DNA from: JALOLV01 sp046295175
GTDB taxonomy: Bacteria; Bacteroidota; Bacteroidia; Cytophagales; Spirosomataceae
Direction of reading: 5' to 3'
Assembly (NCBI GenBank): GCA_046295175.1
Contig: JBKBNY010000014.1
Coordinates: forward strand, 1 to 64,000
Length of the DNA stretch: 64,000 nucleotides
In this document: positions 18,282-26,797 of the stretch, piece by piece
Numbering within the stretch: position 1 is the first letter of the stretch
Layout: the number at the start of each line of letters is the position of its first letter
Made by a program: the position numbers and the translations under genes
Notes under the pieces: generated by a model
Databases searched by the model: none
Told to the model about the DNA's origin: nothing
What the model saw: the letters and a program-made list of their open reading frames with translations, nothing else

Positions 18282-18397
18282 TTATTCGTCAATTGTTAAT
18301 CGCCAATAGAACACTGATAATCAGTTGATTATGAATTTCAATTACCAAACGGTTCGCCGTTGCGATAACTATTTTCGATTAACTACTTAACGAATAA
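18282..18397. repeat. Dispersed palindromic element, family 2, copy 1
   Basis: The outer arms TTATTCG (18282-18288) and CGAATAA (18391-18397) are complementary, as are the inner arms GTTAATCG (18295-18302) and CGATTAAC (18376-18383). The core CTGATAATCAG (18314-18324) is itself a palindrome. GTCAATTGTTAATCGC starts 26 nt before the core, exactly the spacing found in copy 2 at 23835-23944. It is non-coding. Confidence 0.6.
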
Positions 18398-18428
18398 AAA
18401 ATTACATGAATTTTTTAAAATTAGATTT

Positions 18429-19415
18429 ATGAAAAAAGTACTGTATATCCTTTTAGGACTGATAGCCATCGGTGGTGTAGCCTACATGGCTGGGCCAAAG
18501 CCGAATCCACCTAAAGTTCAGGAATATTCATTTGATTTACCCAATGACTTAATCGAATTAGAGAAACAAATCAATGATTCTGAAAAAGCTGTGGTCGGAT
18601 TAAAACCCGATAACCAAGCCCGAATTATCTGGGCCGATACTGCCAATAAAACTAAAACCAAAGTTGCATTGGTTTATATTCACGGTTTTTCGGCAAGTCA
18701 AGAAGAGGGCGACCCCGTGGCGAGTAACTTAGCTAAAAAATTCAACGCTAATCTTTATTTAGCAAGAGTTGCCGAGCATGGTTTAGACTTAGGAGACAGT
18801 ACTTTAAAGAATTTTACGGCCGATAAAGCAATCGAATCAGCTGAAAAAGCTTTAGCAATTGCCAAGAAATTAGGCGATGAAGTACACATAATTGGCACTT
18901 CGTTTGGCGGAGCATTGACTCTGTATTTGGCCTCGAAACATCCCGAAATCAAATCAATTACGCTTTATTCGCCATGTATTGCCGTTTTTGATAAAACTGC
19001 CGAAATCTTGGATAATCCGTGGGGGTTGCAGATTGCCAGAAAAGTAAGAGGTAGCGAATTTAACGACATCAAACCCAAAAACGAAACGCAACCCAAGTAT
19101 TGGTCGATGCACTATCGGTTAGAGGCTTTGGTCGAATTACAAAATCTCTTAACAAATCTAATGACTCCCGAGACATTCGCAAAAGTGAAATGCCCTACAT
19201 TGCTTTGTTATTATTACAAAGATGAAGAAAACCAAGACAAAGTAGTTTCGGTACCAGCTTTACTGAAAATGTACGATGAATTGGGTAGTACTCAGAAAGA
19301 GAAAATGGCTTTTCCGAATGCCAATCACCATGTTTTGGCTTCTTATGTTTTATCTGACGATTGGAAAGGGGTTCAAAATAAAACCGAAGAGTTTTTGAGT
19401 AAATACATAAAGTAA
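18429..19415 (+). CDS. Alpha/beta hydrolase (membrane-anchored or exported)
   Basis: This 328-residue protein has an N-terminal hydrophobic helix (KKVLYILLGLIAIGGVAYMAG). The alpha/beta-hydrolase core contains VYIHGFSAS (oxyanion region), the nucleophile elbow GTSFGG with Ser158, and the C-terminal NANHHVL (His300/His301). An acid in the YYKDEENQD segment is the likely triad member. The fold indicates an esterase or lipase-like serine hydrolase; the substrate is unknown. It is flanked by a repeat element upstream and its own terminator overlapping the stop codon. Confidence 0.85.
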   Translation: MKKVLYILLGLIAIGGVAYMAGPKPNPPKVQEYSFDLPNDLIELEKQINDSEKAVVGLKPDNQARIIWADTANKTKTKVALVYIHGFSASQEEGDPVASNLAKKFNANLYLARVAEHGLDLGDSTLKNFTADKAIESAEKALAIAKKLGDEVHIIGTSFGGALTLYLASKHPEIKSITLYSPCIAVFDKTAEILDNPWGLQIARKVRGSEFNDIKPKNETQPKYWSMHYRLEALVELQNLLTNLMTPETFAKVKCPTLLCYYYKDEENQDKVVSVPALLKMYDELGSTQKEKMAFPNANHHVLASYVLSDDWKGVQNKTEEFLSKYIK

Positions 19416-19438
19416 AAGCAGGGGTTTACCCTGCTTTT
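19414..19438 (+). terminator. Terminator of the alpha/beta hydrolase gene
   Basis: AAAAGCAGGG and CCCTGCTTTT form a perfect 10-bp stem around GTTTA. The stem begins inside the TAA stop codon (19413-19415). Confidence 0.75.
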
Positions 19439-19574
19439 AGCTAAAAAGTTGTCATAGATTTTTGCAATTTTTTAGTGTGTAGATTCCGTAACGGAAATTT
19501 TCAATTTGATTACTTTAGTTGTGCGTTTTATTAGCAATTCAAAGAAATACTGTTTACCTCAATATAAAAACCAA

Positions 19575-19602
19575 AAAGCCACAAGCGGTAGCTTATGGCT
19601 TT
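19575..19602 (-). terminator. Terminator of the kinase/LytTR operon
   Basis: On the minus strand AAAGCCA and TGGCTTT pair, then a U-G pair, then AAGC/GCTT around a 4-nt loop, followed by TTTTTGG. The U-G pair is a mismatch on the plus strand, which fixes the direction. It lies 33 nt past the stop at 19635. Confidence 0.72.
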
Positions 19603-19634
19603 AATTTGGCAGATTATAAACCGTAAGTGGTAAA

Positions 19635-20390
19635 TTAAAAATTGCGTAACCACTCGATAAATTCATTTTTTCGGCGTCGAGCAATAGGCACCTCGAAGTT
19701 ATCAGAGGTTAAAACTATCCCGCCGTCTTTGTTGAGTACTCTCTCAATATGATAATAACTCACCAAATGAGAATCATGTACCCGATAAAAATCGTACTCT
19801 TCGAGTAGTTCTTGAAAACTCTTTAAATCTCTCGACGATACTATCGTTTTGAGTTTAGGTAAGTGTAATATCGTGAACCCACGAGCAGATTCGCATCTAA
19901 TAATACTCTCGACTTCGACTAATTCGATACCCATCTGGGTAGGAATCGTAATTTTATTTTTTCGGTTTCTTGGATTTTGGAGTGTCTGAACCAAGTTTTT
20001 GAGGTTATCAAACATACCTCTATCTTTGATTTCGGAAAAAGCTTTGGCAACTGCTTCTTTTAGGTCATCAACAGCCACCGGTTTTAGGAGGTAATCCAAC
20101 GCCGAAAACTTTATGGCATTGATTGCGTATCTATCGTAGGCCGTTACAAAAATCACTTTAAAACTGGGATTCGGAAAAAGCGTCAGCAAATCAAAACCCG
20201 AGCCATTGGGCATTTCAATGTCTAAAAAAACAATATCAGGATTGGTTTCATTGATTAGTGACTGAGCCTCTGCCAATGTATTTGCTTTACCAACAATCTG
20301 AACCTCTTTGCAAAATTCGTTTAGCAAAATAGCAAGCGAATCTATAGCATTTGGTTCATCATCGACCAAAATGGCTTTAAGGGTATTCAT
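19635..20390 (-). CDS. LytTR-family response regulator
   Basis: This 251-residue protein has a receiver domain at residues 4-120 with phospho-acceptor Asp57 (IVFLDIEMP), acidic pair Asp10/Asp11 and Lys in the YLLKPV motif. A LytTR DNA-binding domain occupies about residues 145-250 (VESIIRCESARGFTILHL, FYRVHDSHLVSYYHIERV). Its start codon is 2 nt from the stop of the sensor kinase, so the pair is translationally coupled. It is expected to bind direct repeats in promoters of unknown targets. Confidence 0.93.
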   Translation of the reverse strand: MNTLKAILVDDEPNAIDSLAILLNEFCKEVQIVGKANTLAEAQSLINETNPDIVFLDIEMPNGSGFDLLTLFPNPSFKVIFVTAYDRYAINAIKFSALDYLLKPVAVDDLKEAVAKAFSEIKDRGMFDNLKNLVQTLQNPRNRKNKITIPTQMGIELVEVESIIRCESARGFTILHLPKLKTIVSSRDLKSFQELLEEYDFYRVHDSHLVSYYHIERVLNKDGGIVLTSDNFEVPIARRRKNEFIEWLRNF

Positions 20391-20392
20391 AC

Positions 20393-23300
20393 TTAATTAA
20401 TGTAAATCTTTATCTCTATACGTGTGCCTGTTGCATTATTTGATTCATCAACCTTATCAATAACGTTAATTGACACATCTATATTATCTAAAATCTGCAA
20501 AGTTCTCATTCTTTCTTCGGTTATTTCCATAGCTCTCGATTTATACGATTTCAAAGACCTATTTTTTAGTTCGGCAGCTTTGGCTCTCCCGACTCCATTA
20601 TCATCAATAACGCAAAGCAGCTGATTTTCTTCTTGGTCGAAACTCACAATCAAATTACCCTTACTTTCTTTATATAGTAATCCGTGATTTATCGCATTTT
20701 CGACAAAAGGTTGAATCAACATTGACGGAATTTCGATACTCGGATTAACATTTTCGGATTGAATAATTTCAAAATCGAATTTATCCCTAAACCTTACTTT
20801 TTCGAGTTTTATGTATCGCTCAATCAGCAAAACCTCCTCTTGAATAGAAATATATTTATCACGAGAAGACTCCAAAAATGCCCGAATAAGTTTAGAAAAG
20901 TTAGTCAAATAATCATTGGCTGTCAAAAAATCTTTATTCAGGATAAAACTTTGAATCGAGCTTAAAGCATTAAATACAAAATGTGGATTCATTTGCGATT
21001 GAAGAGCCTGCAACTCTAAATCGGCAAATTTTTTATTGATTTCGATTTCTTTGTTTTGATTTAATTTGAATATCCTAAATCCAAAATAGGCCGTTGACAA
21101 AATAAAACCCATAATAAGTAAATAAAACCACCAAGTTTGCCAAAATGGCGGCAGAATCTCGAATTTAATGGGTACGAAATTTTTGAGGGGTTTGTTTTCA
21201 ATATCGGTTGCTCGCAGTACAAATTCATAACTCCCGGGTGGTAAAGTAGTAAATTCTCGTTTTAAATCGCTTGCGGTATGCCACTCGTTATCTATACCAA
21301 TCATACGGTACTCATACTTGATATTTCTATCGCTTTTGTAGGACAGCCCCACAAACTCCAACTCGATGTTATTTTGGTTGTACTTAAGCTGATAATTATT
21401 GAGTAATGTGGTATCTCGGCGATTTATTTTAACATTCTTAATCACAAGTGGTGAAGCCTCTACCCTATTGACCCGATTTGCAAAGAAATTATCGAGGTTA
21501 ATAATCACTAACCCATTGTTTGTACCTGCAAAAAGTTTGTTTCCCTCGGCATAAACCGAGTGAATCTCTTGTGTGGGTAACCCCTGCAAAACCGAAATTT
21601 TGTTGTATGAGTATTTAAGTGGACTTTCAGATTGAATCGAAATTACATGAACACCGTCATTGGTTGCCATCCAAATACGATTTGCAGATTTATCGGAATA
21701 GAAACTCTTGATAATCATACCATTCAATTCACTGATTACATCAACCTGTCTGTCTCGAACGCGATAGATGCCGAAACCATCGGTCGCCACCCAGAGGTTA
21801 TCTTGGCCATCAGTAAGTAAATCGGTGATTGGTTTGGTTGCAATTGGGTAAAACTGTTTAATATTATTTAAAAAATTGAGTTCTGATGAATCTTTACGAG
21901 TTAAACCTAAGCCTGTTCCGATATACAAATCACCATTATTTGTATGCTCAAATGAGAATAGACGATGCCCAGCAATACTTTTAAAATATCCTACAAAAAT
22001 CCCTTTTTTATTAATATCAAAATAATAAATATATTTACCAGTAATCCCATAAATCTCATTTGATTTACGAGATTGGGTCAAATCTTTGCTAACAATATTT
22101 TTAAAAAGAATCAGTTTATTCTTCGGAAAATCAAACTGCTTATTAACGTTAAATATTCTTTCTTCAAAATCAATTCTTCTTGAAAAATAACTTTGTGGAA
22201 TATAAGCCAGCGAATTATTTATCCAAGAAACTATTAAACCTCCGGATTTATCTGTTATAATTTTATTAACAGAAACTTTCATTGGATTTTTAAAATCTAA
22301 TACTCTTAGCTTTTGGTTTTCATAAACTAATACACTTCCTGATTCAGTTCCGATTATAATTTGATTGTTACTACTACATATAGTTTTGACAGCAATATCT
22401 TTAAGCAAAGCGAGGGTTTTCGATTTTACTGCTTCTTGAGTAAGCATGATTAAACCTTCTTGTTTTGTTGAAAGCCAAGTATTTTTTTCATTATCAATAA
22501 ATAATGAATTTATGCCAATATCCTTTACAAAATCATATTCGGTAATTCTATTTAAATCATTATCAATAACAAATTGTTCTTTTTCTGTAGCTACAAAACA
22601 TAAGTTTGATTTACCAGTTTTACATGCAAATATTATTCGATTATTAGAGAAACTACTTAATTGAGTTAATTTTTTTGAACGTGATATTTTACCATTAGCC
22701 ATCCAAATCTCAGTTGGTTTAAAAAATATATTATAGCCAACATAATGTAATGAAAACAATATATTTTTACCTTCAAAAAAGTCTATATTATAGTTTCTGA
22801 CCGAATCTACTTTATTATCTAAAATGAATTGAAGATTTTCTGTAAATACCCTCTGAACATGTGGATACCCTCGCTGAAAAACACCTTCTCTATTTTTATT
22901 ATTAAAATCATACAAATCTTTATAAATAAGGAATTGTGAAAATAGAGTATTTTTATTTTCCAATTTCCAACCCCTGGTTTTTCTATTTTCTAACTCGATA
23001 ACGCCATTATAAGCATAATTTATTAACATTTTATGTCTATTCTGTTGAAAGAACAAAACATGTTCAAACTGAGCTTTGGGATCCAAATTTTTTACCTTGA
23101 TACTATGAAATTTATGCTCTTTTAGGTCATAATAAAGTATTGTATGTGCATAGCTTGTAAACCAGAGTCTTTTTTTTGAGTCTTCGGCAATTCCCCAAAT
23201 ATCGTTATAAGGTAATCCTTCTTTAGTTGTAAATTTCTCGAAGCGATAGCCATCAAAACGAGCCAGACCTTTATCGGTACAAACCCAGATGTAACCTTCG

Positions 23301-23434
23301 GAGTCTTGAAAGGTACGGTAAATATGAGAGCTCGGCAGCCCGTCATCTACGGTATAGCGTCGTAGATGCGGTGTCTGAGCTTTTGATAGAAGAAATTGGA
23401 AGCTAAAAAATAAAAATAATAAAGTTTTTTTCAT
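20393..23434 (-). CDS. Beta-propeller sensor histidine kinase (LytS-type, His_kinase family)
   Basis: This 1013-residue protein has a signal peptide (MKKTLLFLFFSFQFLLSKAQ), periplasmic two-component propeller repeats to about residue 660 (GLPSSHIYRTFQDSEGYIWVCTDKGLARFDG and similar), a Y_Y_Y domain to ~760 and one membrane helix (FWQTWWFYLLIMGFILSTAYFG). The cytoplasmic kinase has QSQMNPHFVFNALSS with phospho-acceptor His818, and a degenerate ATPase (IPSMLIQPFVENAINHG, IDDNGVGR). It presumably senses an envelope or nutrient signal and phosphorylates the LytTR regulator encoded next. The ligand is unknown. Confidence 0.92.
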   Translation of the reverse strand: MKKTLLFLFFSFQFLLSKAQTPHLRRYTVDDGLPSSHIYRTFQDSEGYIWVCTDKGLARFDGYRFEKFTTKEGLPYNDIWGIAEDSKKRLWFTSYAHTILYYDLKEHKFHSIKVKNLDPKAQFEHVLFFQQNRHKMLINYAYNGVIELENRKTRGWKLENKNTLFSQFLIYKDLYDFNNKNREGVFQRGYPHVQRVFTENLQFILDNKVDSVRNYNIDFFEGKNILFSLHYVGYNIFFKPTEIWMANGKISRSKKLTQLSSFSNNRIIFACKTGKSNLCFVATEKEQFVIDNDLNRITEYDFVKDIGINSLFIDNEKNTWLSTKQEGLIMLTQEAVKSKTLALLKDIAVKTICSSNNQIIIGTESGSVLVYENQKLRVLDFKNPMKVSVNKIITDKSGGLIVSWINNSLAYIPQSYFSRRIDFEERIFNVNKQFDFPKNKLILFKNIVSKDLTQSRKSNEIYGITGKYIYYFDINKKGIFVGYFKSIAGHRLFSFEHTNNGDLYIGTGLGLTRKDSSELNFLNNIKQFYPIATKPITDLLTDGQDNLWVATDGFGIYRVRDRQVDVISELNGMIIKSFYSDKSANRIWMATNDGVHVISIQSESPLKYSYNKISVLQGLPTQEIHSVYAEGNKLFAGTNNGLVIINLDNFFANRVNRVEASPLVIKNVKINRRDTTLLNNYQLKYNQNNIELEFVGLSYKSDRNIKYEYRMIGIDNEWHTASDLKREFTTLPPGSYEFVLRATDIENKPLKNFVPIKFEILPPFWQTWWFYLLIMGFILSTAYFGFRIFKLNQNKEIEINKKFADLELQALQSQMNPHFVFNALSSIQSFILNKDFLTANDYLTNFSKLIRAFLESSRDKYISIQEEVLLIERYIKLEKVRFRDKFDFEIIQSENVNPSIEIPSMLIQPFVENAINHGLLYKESKGNLIVSFDQEENQLLCVIDDNGVGRAKAAELKNRSLKSYKSRAMEITEERMRTLQILDNIDVSINVIDKVDESNNATGTRIEIKIYIN

Positions 23435-23443
23435 GCATTCGTT

Positions 23444-23803
23444 TTACAGAATCGCACAAATCCAAAGTGCAATGGTACAACAGCCTAATCCAAGTGATTC
23501 TCGACCTAATTCGATATTGATGGTCTTCATGCCCATTTCGTTAAGCAAGAGACCCTCCCAAGCAGGCGGAAATTGATTGATTGCCCACATCAGATACAAC
23601 AATCCAATCATAAAATACATGAGTTTTTCTCCTTTTCTTTGAAGTTTATAGTAACACAGATAGGCCGCAATCAGGTAAACGGGAATCCACACAAATGGGT
23701 CGGGGTCGTTGTACTGAACAGCAGCAAAAAGAATAAACACAATCACAAAAAACCATAGCAAGATGGTTCGCCCCCAAAGAGGATTTTTCTCTGACATTTC
23801 CAC
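23444..23803 (-). CDS. TMEM220-family small membrane protein
   Basis: This 119-residue protein has four hydrophobic segments and the hallmark AAVQYNDPDPFVWIPVYL of the TMEM220 family. It ends 9 nt ahead of the kinase start codon, so it is probably the first gene of a three-gene operon with the kinase and regulator. The family's biochemical function is not known. The link to the kinase is by position only. Confidence 0.85.
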   Translation of the reverse strand: MEMSEKNPLWGRTILLWFFVIVFILFAAVQYNDPDPFVWIPVYLIAAYLCYYKLQRKGEKLMYFMIGLLYLMWAINQFPPAWEGLLLNEMGMKTINIELGRESLGLGCCTIALWICAIL

Positions 23804-23834
23804 GTTATAAATATATAGGTTAAATTGTTAGTCG

Positions 23835-23944
23835 TTAAGTAAGCACTCTTTTGTCAATCGTTAATTGCTATAAAGTACCTGATAATCAGCCATTTTACAC
23901 ATCTTGATTAGCAATTAATTATTTTTGATTAAGCAATTACTTAA
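23835..23944. repeat. Dispersed palindromic element, family 2, copy 2
   Basis: The outer arms TTAAGTAA (23835-23842) and TTACTTAA (23937-23944) are complementary, as are the inner arms TTAATTGCTA (23861-23870) and TAGCAATTAA (23909-23918). The core CTGATAATCAG lies at 23879-23889. GTCAATCGTTAATTGC (23853-23868) matches copy 1 at 14 of 16 positions and has the same 26-nt offset to the core. It lies directly after the adenine deaminase stop and could also serve as its transcript end. Confidence 0.6.
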
Positions 23945-23949
23945 TAAAT

Positions 23950-25602
23950 CTAATCTTTTTTTTCGTATTCGGCTAAAAACAAATCAACAAAGCTGAAATT
24001 ATCTCCATCAAAAAGTCCTAAATCGCTTAATTTTAAAGATGGAATAACCAAAAGTGCCATAAAAGACAAACTCATAAATGGCGATTTGAGCGTACACCCC
24101 AATTGTTCTTTTACAAATTTATCAATCATTGTGTAATCCTCGGCGATTTTGTATCCGTCTTGGTTACTCATCAATCCTGCCACTGGTAATGGTAGTATTC
24201 CTCGTTTACTATTACTAACCGCCGAAACACCTCCTTTCTCACGAATCACCAAATTTATCGCCTCGCAGATAGATTCATCATCGACTCCGACAGCAATTAT
24301 ATTGTGAGAATCATGCCCTACCGATGATGCTATCGCACCTTCTTTTAACCCGAAAGCATTGATAAACGCTATCGCTGGCTTTGAATTTTTGTAGCGATTG
24401 ACAACCGCCACTTTCAAAACATCTTGTTCGGTATCCGAAATAACAAAACCTTTATCAACTTTAGGCTCTACCAATAGCTGATTGGTAATTAATTGACCAT
24501 CAATCGTCTGAATACACCGTAATTTACCATCATTTACAGATACCTTTAATTGCTCAGGGCTGATAGGTTCACAATCGAAATTATTGACAATTTCTGAGGT
24601 AAGATTTGGCAATAATGACACTCCATTCTCGGCAACTTTTTCACCGTTAAGATAAGTAGAAAGAATATTAAAATTTTCTAAATTATCAATCACAACAAAA
24701 TCTGCGAGGTCTCCTTCACGGAGCAAGCCAATTGGCATTCGATAATGCAAAACTGGATTCAAGCAAGCCATTCTCAACACTTTAAATATATCTACACCGT
24801 GCGAGATTGCCCTTTTGACCAACTGATTGATATGCCCTTCAACGAGATTATCAGGATGTTTATCATCAGAGCAAAACATCATTTCGGTATAAAACTCATG
24901 TGCAAGCGGAATCAACTCCTCAAAATTTTTAGCGGCACTCCCCTCTCTTATCAGGATTTTCATTCCTAATTTTAGTTTCTCCAAGGCCTCTGGCTTAGTA
25001 AAACACTCATGGTCGGTTTCGATACCCGCATCAATGTATTTTTTTGCCGATGCTCCACGAAGCCCAGGGGCGTGACCGTCAATTGGTTTATTGAATGCCT
25101 GAGCCAACTGAATCTTCTGCATAACCATTGGGTCTTCGTTTAAAACCCCCGGAAAATTCATCATCTCGGCCAAATATCCGACTTCTTTGTAGCCAAATAA
25201 ATGTGCAATATCTCTTGCGGTTACTTCGGCACCTGCGGTTTCAAATGTGGTAGCTGGTACGCACGATGGAGCTCCAAAACAAACTTTAAAAGGGACTCTT
25301 CGGCTGTCTTCAATCATGTACTTTACACCCTCAACACCCAATACATTGGCAATCTCGTGAGGGTCAGAAACCGTCCCGACAGTACCGTGTACAACTGCCA
25401 AACGAGCAAATTGTACGGGGGTTAGCATCGAACTCTCAATATGCACATGAGCATCTACAAACCCCGGAAGTATATAATTTTCACCTGTTTTTTCTGCCCC
25501 TAAGTAATTAATTTCTTGAATTCTGCCATTATCAAAGCCAATCGTACCGTATTCGATAGTCGAATCAAAAACATTTACTATGTTTCCCGAAATAATATTC
25601 AT
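23950..25602 (-). CDS. ade: Adenine deaminase
   Basis: This 550-residue enzyme deaminates adenine to hypoxanthine in the cytoplasm for purine salvage. The amidohydrolase opening PGFVDAHVHIESSMLTP carries the metal-binding His52-x-His54. GHAPGLRG, CSDDKHPDNLVEGHI and the C-terminal SVGHDSHNIIAVG block are characteristic of Ade rather than of Add-type enzymes. Length and domain order are normal. It has no close operon partner: the TMEM220 operon is downstream in the same direction across a repeat element. Confidence 0.95.
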   Translation of the reverse strand: MNIISGNIVNVFDSTIEYGTIGFDNGRIQEINYLGAEKTGENYILPGFVDAHVHIESSMLTPVQFARLAVVHGTVGTVSDPHEIANVLGVEGVKYMIEDSRRVPFKVCFGAPSCVPATTFETAGAEVTARDIAHLFGYKEVGYLAEMMNFPGVLNEDPMVMQKIQLAQAFNKPIDGHAPGLRGASAKKYIDAGIETDHECFTKPEALEKLKLGMKILIREGSAAKNFEELIPLAHEFYTEMMFCSDDKHPDNLVEGHINQLVKRAISHGVDIFKVLRMACLNPVLHYRMPIGLLREGDLADFVVIDNLENFNILSTYLNGEKVAENGVSLLPNLTSEIVNNFDCEPISPEQLKVSVNDGKLRCIQTIDGQLITNQLLVEPKVDKGFVISDTEQDVLKVAVVNRYKNSKPAIAFINAFGLKEGAIASSVGHDSHNIIAVGVDDESICEAINLVIREKGGVSAVSNSKRGILPLPVAGLMSNQDGYKIAEDYTMIDKFVKEQLGCTLKSPFMSLSFMALLVIPSLKLSDLGLFDGDNFSFVDLFLAEYEKKD

Positions 25603-25689
25603 GCACCAGTGGTTTTCGGGTTTCGGAATTAGAGATTACCAATCCGAAACCGTTTTTTGTTTTGTGCCTAAAAATAAGAAAGAAAAAAA

Positions 25690-25862
25690 TAATAACAAAT
25701 GTTACTTTCTCGGAGAGGGGCAGTCAAAAGAATAAATTAGCTCATAACAACTTGAATGTGACTGATTTTGCAAATCTGTGAGTGAACCAAAAGCTCTAAG
25801 ATTTAACTACGGGTAAACGAAACATCAGACAAAGCGGAACGGTTGTTCCGCTTTGTTTTTTT
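25690..25862 (+). ncRNA. Candidate small RNA ending in an orphan terminator
   Basis: The only direct evidence is a textbook terminator on the plus strand with about 225 nt of non-coding DNA between it and the divergent ade start. The 5' end is not defined; I saw no exact promoter box, only a near match (TACTTTCT) around 25704. It may instead be a leader with attenuator for the 39-residue ORF, or a by-product of repeat insertion. It does not resemble tmRNA, RNase P RNA or SRP RNA as far as I can tell. Confidence 0.3.
25829..25862 (+). terminator. Strong intrinsic terminator without an upstream gene
   Basis: ACAAAGCGGAAC (25829-25840) and GTTCCGCTTTGT (25845-25856) form a perfect 12-bp stem with a 4-nt loop. 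An uninterrupted T tract follows on the plus strand. The reverse strand lacks a T tract. Confidence 0.85.
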
Positions 25863-25923
25863 AGTGGCTACAAATGTTTATAATTTTTTAAAGATTTTTG
25901 GAGTGATTTATTTGTTTCTGTTG

Positions 25924-25931
25924 TACTTTTG
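25924..25931 (+). promoter_or_regulatory. -7-type promoter box for the small membrane ORF
   Basis: TACTTTTG is an exact TAnnTTTG element, 28 nt before the ATG at 25960. A TTTG lies at 25897-25900, giving a 23-nt spacer, slightly longer than the 20 nt seen at other sites here. Confidence 0.4.
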
Positions 25932-25959
25932 TAGAAATTAATCAAAAATAGAAATACTT

Positions 25960-26079
25960 ATGTTTGGCTATCAATATCCTACTTGGCTTGCAATTGGCTT
26001 CTTTGTAGTACTTTTAGTTATTTCTTACATAGTTGGAAAATGGTTGGTTAAAAACGACCGTAACTACAAAGGCATGTAA
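25960..26079 (+). CDS. 39-residue single-pass membrane protein
   Basis: The ORF starts with MFGYQYPTWLAIGFF and ends KNDRNYKGM. One hydrophobic helix of ~20 residues (AIGFFVVLLVISYIVGKWLV) is followed by a positively charged tail, a pattern of real small inner-membrane proteins. A -7-type promoter box and a terminator-isolated upstream region support expression. It is too short to be called by many pipelines. Function is unknown; it may be a subunit-like accessory of a transporter or respiratory complex, but nothing adjacent suggests a partner. Confidence 0.6.
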   Translation: MFGYQYPTWLAIGFFVVLLVISYIVGKWLVKNDRNYKGM

Positions 26080-26141
26080 TCTGATATTTATTTGAAGTGT
26101 GGTTAATTTTCTAAAAAATTGTTCCACACTTCAAATCTCTT

Positions 26142-26426
26142 TTAGTAAATTCCTTCTTCTAAGTGGTATATTTTTTTATCGGGGAGTTTTTTCGATAATA
26201 GCCTTGCCACAATCGCACTACGAGTTCCGTTTGTGCAAACTACAACGATATTTTCATAACTCTTTAATTCATCCAAACGCTCGGTTATTTCGTGCGGCGG
26301 AATGTTGATTCCACCAATATTGAAATCGGCGAATTCCCATTTTTCTTGCACATCTACAACAACCGTATCTTGTTTATTTGTAAGTTCTTCTAATTCTTTT
26401 TGGGTAATTGATTGGTATTCTGTCAT
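26142..26426 (-). CDS. Rhodanese-domain protein
   Basis: This is a 94-residue single rhodanese domain when started at MTEYQSITQKEL. A longer frame to 26525 adds 33 residues unlike the family and is rejected. It has VVVDVQEKWEFADFNIGGINIP and the active loop VVVCTNGTRSA with Cys64, so sulfur transfer is chemically possible. Such small proteins act in sulfur relay or redox. The neighbours give no pathway. Confidence 0.86.
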   Translation of the reverse strand: MTEYQSITQKELEELTNKQDTVVVDVQEKWEFADFNIGGINIPPHEITERLDELKSYENIVVVCTNGTRSAIVARLLSKKLPDKKIYHLEEGIY

Positions 26427-26797
26427 ACTAAAACTTGATTTTGGAATTTGAGAGATGAAATTAAAAACTCTATCGTTCGGAACAAAAATGGTAAAGTATT
26501 GAAACCGATTTTTGATATTTATCATCCAATGCTTTCGATTACTAAATTGACGATAGCACCATTATATACAATATTTTCTAAATAAAACTACAATTTAATG
26601 AAATGAACTTCCTATTTTTAGGATTTAGGTTTAGTAGCTTGTCCTAAAATAAGTTTACAATTAACCACAAAGTTCACCAAAAGCACTAAGATTCACCAAA
26701 GAAAGATAAAAAACTACGTGCAGCTTTGTGTTCTAAGTTTACTCAGTGGTGAGAAAATACATCAATTTCTCGAATGGAATTAATAAAAATTTATACA
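26427..26797. other. 371-bp intergenic region with a palindromic repeat
   Basis: Apart from the family-3 element at 26661-26750, I see no gene, terminator or exact promoter box. The region lies between a minus-strand rhodanese gene and the plus-strand carbohydrate locus. Confidence 0.5.
26661..26750. repeat. Dispersed palindromic element, family 3 (ACCACAAAG type)
   Basis: The element opens TTAACCACAAAGTTCACC and closes with CTTTGTGTTC...GTGGT, so ACCAC (26664-26668) and GTGGT (26746-26750) form outer inverted arms with imperfect inner pairing. CCAAAAGCACTAAGATT (26677-26693) recurs with one change at 25787-25803. Elements of this look are scattered in many Bacteroidota genomes, as I recall. 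Confidence 0.5.

Larger units (their letters stand above)
25603..25959. other. 357-bp divergent intergenic region with a possible small RNA
   Basis: The region contains an isolated strong plus-strand terminator at 25829-25862 with no plus-strand gene before it. It also holds a family-3 repeat fragment (25787-25803) and a stretch GGGGCAGTCAAAAGA (about 25718-25732) that resembles one arm of the family-4 repeat. A -7-type box for the small membrane ORF is at 25924-25931. Confidence 0.55.

Noticed and set aside
25690..25862. Candidate small RNA as tmRNA, 6S, RNase P or SRP RNA
   Set aside because: The length and visible motifs do not fit these families; no closing end-to-end pairing was found.
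26427..26525. Extended N-terminus of the rhodanese protein
   Set aside because: The 33 added residues have no family similarity; the domain begins right at the internal ATG at 26426.
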